Part shown: piece by piece, positions 43,784 through 50,428 of the stretch | Position numbering within the stretch: position 1 is the first letter of the stretch | How the letters are laid out: every line of letters starts with the position of its first letter | Source: Chryseobacterium sp. G0201 | GTDB taxonomy: Bacteria; Bacteroidota; Bacteroidia; Flavobacteriales; Weeksellaceae | NCBI RefSeq assembly: GCF_003815655.1 | Contig: NZ_CP033917.1 | Span: 1,302,001 to 1,366,000, forward strand | DNA length: 64,000 nucleotides | Reading direction: 5' to 3' | Position numbers and translations under genes: made by a program | Notes under the pieces: generated by a model | Databases searched by the model: none | Told to the model about the DNA's origin: nothing | What the model saw: only the letters and a program-made list of their open reading frames with translations

Positions 43784-44083
43784 ATGTCACAAAAATTTCA
43801 AGAACTTATTGAATCCGAAAGACCGGTATTGATAGACTTTTTTGCAACCTGGTGTCAGCCATGTAAAGTTCAGTCTTCGGTTTTAAATACGGTTAAAGAA
43901 AATGTAGGCCAAGCAGCCAGAATTATAAAAATAGATGTTGATCAATATCCTGCTATTGCCTCTCAATACGGCGTGCGCGGAGTTCCGACGTTAGCCATCT
44001 TCAAAAACGGAGAATTACTCTGGAAAGAAAGTGGCGTACATGATGTGAATACGTTGACTCAACTTTTAAAACAATATGAATAG
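43784..44083 (+). CDS. Thioredoxin-family protein with CQPC active site
   Basis: A 99-residue thioredoxin-like protein without signal peptide. The active site is ATWCQPCKV (C24-C27) in place of the CGPC of normal thioredoxins, followed by 'GVRGVPTLAIFKNGEL' with the cis-proline. The altered dipeptide would tune redox potential. Next to rhodanese genes it likely reduces persulfides on them. It is the last gene of the operon and ends in a strong terminator. Confidence 0.92.
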   Translation: MSQKFQELIESERPVLIDFFATWCQPCKVQSSVLNTVKENVGQAARIIKIDVDQYPAIASQYGVRGVPTLAIFKNGELLWKESGVHDVNTLTQLLKQYE

Positions 44084-44110
44084 AACTGTGATTTTTCACA
44101 GTTTTTTTTT
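44084..44110 (+). terminator. Terminator of the persulfide operon
   Basis: ACTGTGA/TCACAGT stem with a TTTT loop, followed by TTTTTTTTT. A dispersed palindrome begins a few bases later. Confidence 0.9.
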
Positions 44111-44118
44111 ATTTTAAA

Positions 44119-44215
44119 CCACAGATTACACGGATTTGCACATATGTTTGCGCTTTAGTATTTATTTATTAAAAATTATACATAAATATCTGTGCAAATT
44201 TGCGAAAATCCGTGG
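44119..44215. repeat. Dispersed palindromic element (copy 2, 'CCACAGATTACACGG' type)
   Basis: Imperfect inverted repeat: left arm 44119-44142 and right arm 44191-44215, each containing an ATTTGCACA-type core (CACGGATTTGCACA; reverse complement of the right arm CAAATTTGCACA). The 48-nt centre is AT-rich. It is the same family as 25427-25500 and is frequent in Bacteroidota chromosomes. It lies between the thioredoxin terminator and the nitrilase gene. Confidence 0.8.
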
Positions 44216-44226
44216 TCAATAATAAC

Positions 44227-44979
44227 TTAAAATTCAATTGAAAAAGAATCTCTATCATTCAAAAACTGAAAATGCTTTCTGAAATCATTTAATTCATTCA
44301 TATCTAATTCTGCAGAAATGATATTTCCATTTTTCGCAGAAATTTCTTTTCCATCCGCGAAAAAACAATGCGAACTTTCCTGATAAAAAAGATCATTTCC
44401 ATCGGTTCCTACTCTATTTAAACCAAAAACAAAAGATAAATTCTCAATCGCTCTCGCTTTTAGAAGATGTTCCCAAGCTCCTACTCTTTTTTCAGGCCAG
44501 TTGGCAACGTACAAAATTGCATCATAATCATCATTATTTCTCGCAAAAACAGGAAAACGAAGGTCATAACAAACCTGCAGCAAAAATCGTATTCCTTTAT
44601 AATTAACAATCACCCTTTCCTTTCCGGGAGTGTAGACTTTATCCTCTCCAGAAAAAGAAAACAAATGTCTTTTATCGTAAAAAATAACTTCTGAATCCGG
44701 CTGAACGAAATACATTCTGTTATAGAAATTCCCGTTCTCTTCCACAGGAGCGCTTCCACAAAATGCAGCATTCTTTTCTTTAGACAATTTCATTAAAAAT
44801 GCTAAAGATTCTCCATTTCTGTCTGATACTTCAGATGCATCCATGCAAAAACCTGTTGAAAACATTTCCGGTAAAAGAAATAAATCGGCTTCAATATTTT
44901 CTAATTCCTTTTCAATCAATTGAAAATTTCCATCTTTATTTTTCCAGATGATATCTAAATTTAACCCTGCGATCTTCAT
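44227..44979 (-). CDS. Carbon-nitrogen hydrolase (nitrilase superfamily, omega-amidase-like)
   Basis: A 250-residue amidase using the Glu-Lys-Cys triad: E in 'LFLLPEMFSTGF', K in 'VIFYDKRHLFSF' and C in 'LLQVCYDLRFPVFAR', with a second Glu-containing loop WEHLLKARAIEN. The sequence resembles the YafV/omega-amidase branch that hydrolyses alpha-keto-omega-amides. The open frame continues back to 45066, but those 29 residues are not family-like. ATG 44979 gives the standard start (MKIAGLNLDIIW). Divergent from the barrel gene at 45083. Confidence 0.87.
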   Translation of the reverse strand: MKIAGLNLDIIWKNKDGNFQLIEKELENIEADLFLLPEMFSTGFCMDASEVSDRNGESLAFLMKLSKEKNAAFCGSAPVEENGNFYNRMYFVQPDSEVIFYDKRHLFSFSGEDKVYTPGKERVIVNYKGIRFLLQVCYDLRFPVFARNNDDYDAILYVANWPEKRVGAWEHLLKARAIENLSFVFGLNRVGTDGNDLFYQESSHCFFADGKEISAKNGNIISAELDMNELNDFRKHFQFLNDRDSFSIEF

Positions 44980-45082
44980 AAACTTTGTTAAATAACTTCC
45001 ATAAAAATACGATTTTCCGTTGATTTCGGTTCTATTTTTGATGCGGATATTTTTTAGTAATAACATCGAAAAAGTAAAATTT

Positions 45083-45523
45083 ATGAAGAAATTGGTTTTT
45101 ATGTTTATGTTAGTATTGGGTGGCGCCTTAGTAAACGCACAGGCCTACACCGGAAGAGGAGATCAAAAAGTTCAATTGGGATTGAGTGCTTGGGGATACG
45201 GAACAGGAATTACAGGAACTTATGATTATGGTTTAAATAAATTGATTTCAGTCGGAGGAGGTTTGAATGCTTATTTTAGTGGATATAAAGATGATGATAA
45301 AGATAATAGAGTTTTTATCTTCGGAAGATTGAATTTTCACTTGCATGAAGCGTTAGATCTGCCAGAAAAATTAGACATTTATCCTGGTGTAGATGTGGGA
45401 GTTCTTGGAAAAGACTTCGGAATCGGCGCTCACATTGGTGCAAGATACTTTTTCACAGAGAAAATCGGGGTATTTGCAGAAGTAGGAAACAATGGCAGTC
45501 TCGGAGTTTCGCTTAATTTGTAG
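45083..45523 (+). CDS. Small outer-membrane beta-barrel protein
   Basis: A 146-residue exported protein. Signal peptide 'KLVFMFMLVLGGALVNAQ', then amphipathic strands rich in Gly/Tyr ('GLSAWGYGTGITGTYDYGL', 'GARYFFTEKIGVFAEVG'), ending in SLNL. The frame runs back to 45020, but ATG 45083 begins with the signal peptide and is preferred. No specific function recognised. It stands alone with its own terminator. Confidence 0.75.
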   Translation: MKKLVFMFMLVLGGALVNAQAYTGRGDQKVQLGLSAWGYGTGITGTYDYGLNKLISVGGGLNAYFSGYKDDDKDNRVFIFGRLNFHLHEALDLPEKLDIYPGVDVGVLGKDFGIGAHIGARYFFTEKIGVFAEVGNNGSLGVSLNL

Positions 45524-45545
45524 AAAATAGTCTGAATATATGACA

Positions 45546-45573
45546 AAGCTTCTCGTTTCGAGAGGCTTTTTTG
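45546..45573 (+). terminator. Terminator after the small barrel gene
   Basis: AAGCTTCTCG/CGAGAGGCTT stem with a TTT loop, followed by TTTTGTTTGG. The same T-tract supplies the -33 box of the rseP promoter. Confidence 0.85.
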
Positions 45574-45604
45574 TTTGGCATAGTTTTGATAATTGTTACC
45601 TTTG
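45574..45604 (+). promoter_or_regulatory. Sigma-A promoter of rseP
   Basis: TTTG at 45574-45577, 19-bp spacer, TACCTTTG at 45597-45604: an exact match to the Bacteroidota -33/-7 consensus, giving a leader of about 18 nt before the rseP ATG at 45628. Confidence 0.75.
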
Positions 45605-45627
45605 CAAATTAAATCTAAATTTTATTA

Positions 45628-46983
45628 ATGGAATTAGCAATCAAGATTTTCCAGTTTATCTTAAGCATCTCTATTTTAGTGGTTCTTCATGAGCTTGGAC
45701 ACTTTTTACCCGCAAAATACTTTAAAACCAAGGTGGAAAAATTCTATCTGTTTTTTGATCCATGGTTCTCAATAGCAAAGAAAAAAATCGGTGAAACAGA
45801 ATACGGTATCGGATGGCTTCCTTTCGGAGGTTATGTGAAAATTGCCGGAATGGTAGACGAAAGTATGGATACCGAGCAATTGAAGCAACCTGCTCAACCT
45901 TGGGAATTCAGAGCAAAACCGGCTTGGCAGAGATTAATTATTATGTTGGGTGGAGTTACGGTAAACTTTTTCTTGGCTTGGTTAATTTACAGCTGTTTAT
46001 CTCTTTTTAACGGAGAAACATATACAGATCTTACAAAGTTTGAAAACGGAGTTGAAGTAACGGAGGCTGGTAGAAAAATGGGTTTCCAAAATGGTGATAA
46101 AATCATCAGCATCGACGGAAAACCAAACGAAAGACTAGAAAATGCTTCCATTAACATCCTTTTAGGTGATAATGTAACTGTTTTAAGAGATGGTAAAGAA
46201 GTTACTTTCCCGGTAAATACGGATGGTGTCGCAGAAGTTCTTAAACAAAAAGAAGCAAAACTATACATCAGCCCAAGAATGCCAATGGTTATTGATTCTT
46301 TGGCAACGCCTTCATCTAAAGCATCTGGCTTGGCTGTTGGTGATAAAGTTGTTGGAATTAATGGTCAGAAAGTTTCTTTCTTTGATCAGGTAAGTTCTGT
46401 TTTAAGTCAAAATAAAGGAAAAGTAATTTCTGTAGAGGTTGAAAGAAACGGAGCGGTTCAAACAATTCCTACAGTTTCAGTTGATAAAAACGGAAAATTA
46501 GGCGTACAAATTGCGACTAAAGATCTTGCTAAATCAATTACTACCAATAAACAATATTCTCTCGGAGAATCTATTCCTAGAGGATTTACAAGAACGATTG
46601 AAGCATTAACAATGCAGGTTAAGCAGTTCAAAATTATGTTTAACTCAAAAGTTCAAGGATATAAAAACGTTGGTGGGCCAATTGCTATCGTAAAGAATAT
46701 GCCTGTAAATAAAGCTACAGATGGAAGCATCTCAATTAACTGGCCGGCTTTCTGGAGCTTTACAGCAATGTTCTCTGTTTGGTTAGCATTTCTGAACTTA
46801 ATTCCTATCCCGGGATTGGATGGTGGACACGTTATTTTTACTTTATATGAAATAATTGTAGGAAAACCAGTACCTCAAAAGGTTTTAGAGAACGCACAAA
46901 TGATTGGTGTTATCTTCCTGTTAGGCTTAATGTTACTGATCTTTGGAAGTGATATCTTCAAAATATTCACAGGAAAACTATAG
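45628..46983 (+). CDS. rseP: RIP metalloprotease RseP (site-2 protease)
   Basis: An intramembrane zinc metalloprotease of 451 residues. HELGH (H21-H25) in the first helix and LIPIPGLDGGHVIF near the C-terminus (third zinc ligand Asp) form the active site. A periplasmic PDZ-type domain lies between about 170 and 290 with the GDKI and GDKVVGINGQKV patterns. It cleaves membrane-spanning anti-sigma or signal-peptide remnants. The ECF/anti-sigma pair at 13.7-14.8 kb shows such substrates exist in the organism, but no direct link is seen. Single gene with a clean promoter, followed by a tRNA gene. Confidence 0.95.
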   Translation: MELAIKIFQFILSISILVVLHELGHFLPAKYFKTKVEKFYLFFDPWFSIAKKKIGETEYGIGWLPFGGYVKIAGMVDESMDTEQLKQPAQPWEFRAKPAWQRLIIMLGGVTVNFFLAWLIYSCLSLFNGETYTDLTKFENGVEVTEAGRKMGFQNGDKIISIDGKPNERLENASINILLGDNVTVLRDGKEVTFPVNTDGVAEVLKQKEAKLYISPRMPMVIDSLATPSSKASGLAVGDKVVGINGQKVSFFDQVSSVLSQNKGKVISVEVERNGAVQTIPTVSVDKNGKLGVQIATKDLAKSITTNKQYSLGESIPRGFTRTIEALTMQVKQFKIMFNSKVQGYKNVGGPIAIVKNMPVNKATDGSISINWPAFWSFTAMFSVWLAFLNLIPIPGLDGGHVIFTLYEIIVGKPVPQKVLENAQMIGVIFLLGLMLLIFGSDIFKIFTGKL

Positions 46984-47010
46984 AAATATTTAAAATATTT
47001 TTAAAAAATA

Positions 47011-47042
47011 TTTGTCTGGTATAAATATTCGTCCTATATTTG
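47011..47042 (+). promoter_or_regulatory. Promoter of the first tRNA-Asn
   Basis: TTTG (47011-47014), a 20-bp spacer and TATATTTG (47035-47042) 23 nt before the tRNA. The same core, including the following CAYCAC, precedes the second tRNA copy. Confidence 0.7.
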
Positions 47043-47064
47043 CACCACTTAAAAATAAGGACAT

Positions 47065-47138
47065 TCCTCCTTAGCTCAGTTGGTTAGAGCATCTGACTGT
47101 TAATCAGAGGGTCCTTGGTTCGAGCCCAAGAGGAGGAG
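47065..47138 (+). tRNA. tRNA-Asn (anticodon GTT)
   Basis: A 74-nt cloverleaf: acceptor TCCTCCT/AGGAGGA, D-arm GCTCAGTTGGTTAGAGC, anticodon stem TCTGA/TCAGA with loop CTGTTAA (GTT at 47099-47101) and T-arm CTTGG-TTCGAGC-CCAAG. The CCA end is not encoded. A second copy differs at one base (T for C in the D loop). Confidence 0.97.
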
Positions 47139-47150
47139 CGAAAGCTAAGA

Positions 47151-47183
47151 AGAGTTACAAAACATTTTGTAACTCTTTTTTTT
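47151..47183 (+). terminator. Terminator of the first tRNA-Asn
   Basis: AGAGTTACAAA/TTTGTAACTCT stem followed by TTTTTTTTG, 13 nt after the tRNA. Confidence 0.88.
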
Positions 47184-47280
47184 GTATACAATTGAAATCT
47201 TCTCAACACTCAATATAGATAAACTCACTTCTTTTTATTTTAAAAAAAACCTTAGAAAATAATATCTTGTACATAAAAAA

Positions 47281-47832
47281 ATGAGTTCAATAATTGTAAG
47301 ACAAGCTGTACCCAATGATTATTCGGCTATTATCGAATTACAAAACGCCAACACTCCGGATCAATTAACAGAAGAGGAAAAGAAGCAAGGATTTGTGATT
47401 TCAAGCATGACAGAAGAAACACTGGATGACATCAATAAAAACTTAGGTGTTTTAGTTGCTACTGAAGATAATAGGCTAGCAGGATTTGTATGTCTTACAA
47501 CAACCAATCCTCTACCAGAGCATCCTGTTGTAAAAGCGATGCATGAAAGTTTTCCGAAACAAATATTTAATAATAAAAGATTGACAGATTATCGAGTGTT
47601 TATTTATGGTCCTGTGTTAATAAATTCTAATTGGAGAGGAAAAGGAATCTTGAAAAAGCTATTTGCGGCTGTAAAAGATTTTACTAAAAAAGATTATGAT
47701 TTGGGAACAGCATTCATCAATGATAAAAACCCACATTCTCTTGCTGTTCATGTTGAAGGTTTAGGAATGACGGCCTTAACTCCTTTTAATTATAAAGATG
47801 AAACCTTCCAATTGGTAGTTTTTCCAGTTTAA
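47281..47832 (+). CDS. GNAT-family acetyltransferase
   Basis: A 183-residue N-acetyltransferase. The start MSSIIVRQAVPNDYSAIIEL is the usual beta1-alpha1 of the GNAT fold. The acetyl-CoA motif A appears as 'VFIYGPVLINSNWRGKGILKKL' (R-G-K-G-I/L). Near the end 'HVEGLGMTALTPFNYKDETF' completes the fold. Substrate unknown. It is sandwiched between two near-identical tRNA-Asn genes. Confidence 0.85.
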   Translation: MSSIIVRQAVPNDYSAIIELQNANTPDQLTEEEKKQGFVISSMTEETLDDINKNLGVLVATEDNRLAGFVCLTTTNPLPEHPVVKAMHESFPKQIFNNKRLTDYRVFIYGPVLINSNWRGKGILKKLFAAVKDFTKKDYDLGTAFINDKNPHSLAVHVEGLGMTALTPFNYKDETFQLVVFPV

Positions 47833-47885
47833 GTGGCAAAAAGATCGGTTAAAAAAATTATTTTTAAGGAAATTTAATATATATA

Positions 47886-47975
47886 TTATTTTTTCACTTC
47901 TATCAATCCATCCCTGGCTATAACTTCAAAATACTGAAAAATAGACAGATAAAAACGTCTTGCTCTTTTCTTCAT
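47886..47975 (-). CDS. Possible 29-residue basic peptide
   Basis: A 90-nt frame from ATG 47975 to TAA 47888-47886 encodes a basic N-terminus (MKKRARRFYLSIFQYF) then VIARDGLIEVKK. No ribosome-binding site or promoter is obvious. It occupies the gap between the GNAT gene and the second tRNA-Asn, which otherwise contains nothing recognisable. Could be a chance frame. Confidence 0.3.
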   Translation of the reverse strand: MKKRARRFYLSIFQYFEVIARDGLIEVKK

Positions 47976-48037
47976 TAAATAAAATAAAAATCATTAAATA
48001 AAAATTCAGTTTTTCTGCTATAATTTGCTTCTAGCAC

Positions 48038-48068
48038 TTGCTTCATATTAATATTCATATTATATTTG
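48038..48068 (+). promoter_or_regulatory. Promoter of the second tRNA-Asn
   Basis: TTG (48038-48040), a 20-bp spacer and TATATTTG (48061-48068), 23 nt before the tRNA; the same spacing as the first copy. Confidence 0.68.
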
Positions 48069-48090
48069 CATCACTAAAACAACGGAAAAT

Positions 48091-48164
48091 TCCTCCTTAG
48101 CTCAGCTGGTTAGAGCATCTGACTGTTAATCAGAGGGTCCTTGGTTCGAGCCCAAGAGGAGGAG
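48091..48164 (+). tRNA. tRNA-Asn (anticodon GTT), second copy
   Basis: Identical to the copy at 47065 except for one base in the D loop (CAGCTGG instead of CAGTTGG), with the same acceptor, anticodon and T arms. CCA not encoded. About 1.03 kb downstream of the first copy and with its own promoter and terminator. Confidence 0.97.
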
Positions 48165-48170
48165 CAAAAA

Positions 48171-48196
48171 GACTTACATTTCTGTAAGTCTTTTTT
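48171..48196 (+). terminator. Terminator of the second tRNA-Asn
   Basis: GACTTACA/TGTAAGTC stem with a TTTC loop, followed by TTTTTTATTTT, 6 nt after the tRNA. Confidence 0.9.
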
Positions 48197-48337
48197 ATTT
48201 TAAATCACTTTAATTTTCTTTATTAATACAATAATCTTATTATCTATAAGAATTATTAACTAAAATTTAACTAACCTGTGTTAAATTAACAAAATTTCTT
48301 TCGTAAATTGACGAAGTTAAACCCAAATCAATTTATT

Positions 48338-50251
48338 ATGAAAAAAATACTTTTAATTTCTGGACTTATTCCCTTAGCTTTATCGGCACAAGTAGGAATT
48401 AATAACACTGCTCCGACATCAACATTAGACATTACTGCAAAAAATCCTTCAGGACCCGCAACCACCACTGATGGTATTGTTATCCCAAGAATTGACAGAG
48501 GAAGAGCGCAGCTAATGACCGGAATAACAACTTCCAATCTTGTTTATATTAATGATATTTCAACAGGAGACCAAACTGGAACAACTCAAGATGTTTCTTC
48601 GGTTGGTTTTTATTTTTTTGACGGCACGAAATGGGTTGCCATAATCTCAACTCCAACGAATAACGACTGGCATCTTTTAGGAAACACGGGGACAAATCAG
48701 TCCATTAATTTCATCGGAACTATTGATAACCAAAATGTAGTGTTCAGAAGAAATAATGTGGCATCGGGTTTTTTAGGAACCCTGAATACTTCTTTTGGAG
48801 TAGGATCTCTGCCACAAACATCTCCAGCTTTCTTTGCTACAGCATTTGGAGGGGGAGCGCTGTCTGTTTCAACAGGACTTGGCGGGAGCGCTTTTGGCTA
48901 CCAGGCCTTAACTTCAAACACTACAGGAGCTCAAAATACGGCAGTTGGATATCAGGCTTTACGAGCTAACACTACAGGCCTGCAAAATACAGCGTTAGGC
49001 TATGGTGCACTTACAGCATTAACCGGAGGCGGAGGTAACGTGGCTGTAGGGTTCAATTCAATGAGTAATTCAAGTTTAGCATCAGGTGGTTTCAACGTAG
49101 CTATTGGCAACAGTACATTAATTGGTTTTACAGGTGGTAACGCAAATATAGCTATTGGTGATGGAGCAGGAAATACAGCTGCTGGAGATGGAGGAAGCGC
49201 TTTTACCAGCGGAAACAGAAATATAATAATAGGGCACAACCGCGTTCTTCCAAATCCAACCGGAGACAATCAAATGAATATAGGTAATGCTATTTTTGCC
49301 AACAATTTATCCACTAACATAAGCACGCTTACCGCCAACGTCGGAATCGGGATATCTACCCCATTAACGAGACTTCATGTTTCAGCAACCACAGCAGAAT
49401 CAAATAGATACAATATATTTGATGCTCCTGCAGAAACCAATCAATACGGAATTATAGCACTGAGAAATACTTCTGCTCTTGCTACCGGGAATTATTCGCT
49501 TTTAGGATTTACAAATAGCGGACCTACCTCTGGCGGTGCAAACTGGGGCGTAGGATCTATCCGTACAGGAGCAACAGCTACAAACGGCAGTGAGGAAGAT
49601 TTCTACATAGGAAATTCTACCGGATCAACTTTAAATGAACGTTTAAGAATAAAACCTAACACCGGATATGTAGGAATAGGAACTTCAAACCCAACAGCAA
49701 GAGTGGAGATATCCTCCGGAACAGCTAATACTTCAGGTTTAAAATTCACCAATATCAACAGCACTACACCACCAACAGCAAATACATCACCATTAGGAAT
49801 TGATGCTAGTGGAAATGTAGTAGTACAAAGTTCTTTATCTACAAGTTTTAAATCCTTTAACGTAGATGCAAACTCTGCTACAAATTCTCTCCTAACTTTG
49901 GGCGGAATCCAGCTAAGATATAATTCAACAACTTGTACAAGCACCAATACATTTGTACAAGTAAGATCTACCACCGGGACTAACAATATCGGAATCATGC
50001 ACTCTACAAGCACGTCTTCCCAAACAGCTGCCAGCAATGCTTTAATACCGACAACACCTCTTACAATCACAACTACCTTTACAGACATAGCCAATATTCC
50101 TGTCAACTGTGTGCAGGATGGCCATGCCCAATTTAATTACTTTTCTTATACCGATAAAACGTTTTACAGGATTAATTTTCATGTTGCGGATGGAGATAGT
50201 TTACCTGGGGCAGCAGCTCAAGGATACATCTTTGCAGAATTACAGAGATAA
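48338..50251 (+). CDS. Secreted YadA-head-like repeat protein
   Basis: A 637-residue exported protein (signal KKILLISGLIPLALSAQ). The segment from about 180 to 315 is built of short repeats of the type 'AxGYQAL..NTTGxQNTAxG' and 'GNxNxAIG', the pattern of the left-handed beta-roll heads of trimeric adhesins (YadA-like). Further blocks carry 'VGIGTSNPTARVEISSG' stretches common in Bacteroidota surface proteins. The C-terminus (…QGYIFAELQR) has neither an autotransporter anchor nor a type A sorting domain. ATG 48338 is chosen because it starts the signal peptide; the frame extends 10 codons further upstream. Function unknown; adhesion-like. Confidence 0.78.
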   Translation: MKKILLISGLIPLALSAQVGINNTAPTSTLDITAKNPSGPATTTDGIVIPRIDRGRAQLMTGITTSNLVYINDISTGDQTGTTQDVSSVGFYFFDGTKWVAIISTPTNNDWHLLGNTGTNQSINFIGTIDNQNVVFRRNNVASGFLGTLNTSFGVGSLPQTSPAFFATAFGGGALSVSTGLGGSAFGYQALTSNTTGAQNTAVGYQALRANTTGLQNTALGYGALTALTGGGGNVAVGFNSMSNSSLASGGFNVAIGNSTLIGFTGGNANIAIGDGAGNTAAGDGGSAFTSGNRNIIIGHNRVLPNPTGDNQMNIGNAIFANNLSTNISTLTANVGIGISTPLTRLHVSATTAESNRYNIFDAPAETNQYGIIALRNTSALATGNYSLLGFTNSGPTSGGANWGVGSIRTGATATNGSEEDFYIGNSTGSTLNERLRIKPNTGYVGIGTSNPTARVEISSGTANTSGLKFTNINSTTPPTANTSPLGIDASGNVVVQSSLSTSFKSFNVDANSATNSLLTLGGIQLRYNSTTCTSTNTFVQVRSTTGTNNIGIMHSTSTSSQTAASNALIPTTPLTITTTFTDIANIPVNCVQDGHAQFNYFSYTDKTFYRINFHVADGDSLPGAAAQGYIFAELQR

Positions 50252-50291
50252 CTTATCTGAAATTTTATCATTTTAACAAATTAATAACTAT

Positions 50292-50320
50292 AACGCCATC
50301 ATTTTGATGGCGTTATTTTT
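50292..50320 (+). terminator. Terminator of the YadA-head-like gene
   Basis: AACGCCATCA/TGATGGCGTT perfect 10-bp stem with a TTT loop and a TATTTTTG tail. The -7 box of the next gene (TAACTTTG) lies just beyond it. Confidence 0.88.
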
Positions 50321-50322
50321 GT

Positions 50323-50330
50323 TAACTTTG
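50323..50330 (+). promoter_or_regulatory. Candidate -7 box for the DUF5686 gene
   Basis: TAACTTTG matches TAnnTTTG, about 99 bp ahead of the chosen ATG (50429). The nearest upstream TTTG (50303-50306) is too close (16 bp) for an ideal -33 box and lies in the terminator stem, so this is a partial promoter. Confidence 0.5.
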
Positions 50331-50428
50331 CAGTTTTGTATTTATTTACGAAAATCTTTTTAATTTTTAATATTTTACAAATAAACAGCATACTTTTTGT
50401 TTATGCTAAATGCTTGAAGAAACAACAA

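Noticed and set aside
44980..45082. Extended starts of the nitrilase (45066) and barrel gene (45020), which would overlap
   Set aside because: The extra residues carry no family similarity and the signal peptide and catalytic domain begin at ATG 45083 and 44979.
47065..48164. Genomic island between two tRNA-Asn genes (att-site duplication)
   Set aside because: No integrase, excision-related gene or phage gene within; full-length tRNAs with own promoters point to plain duplication.
50336..50428. Upstream TTG start (50336) for the DUF5686 gene
   Set aside because: It would place 31 residues before the signal peptide and starts within 6 nt of the -7 box; ATG 50429 is the natural start.
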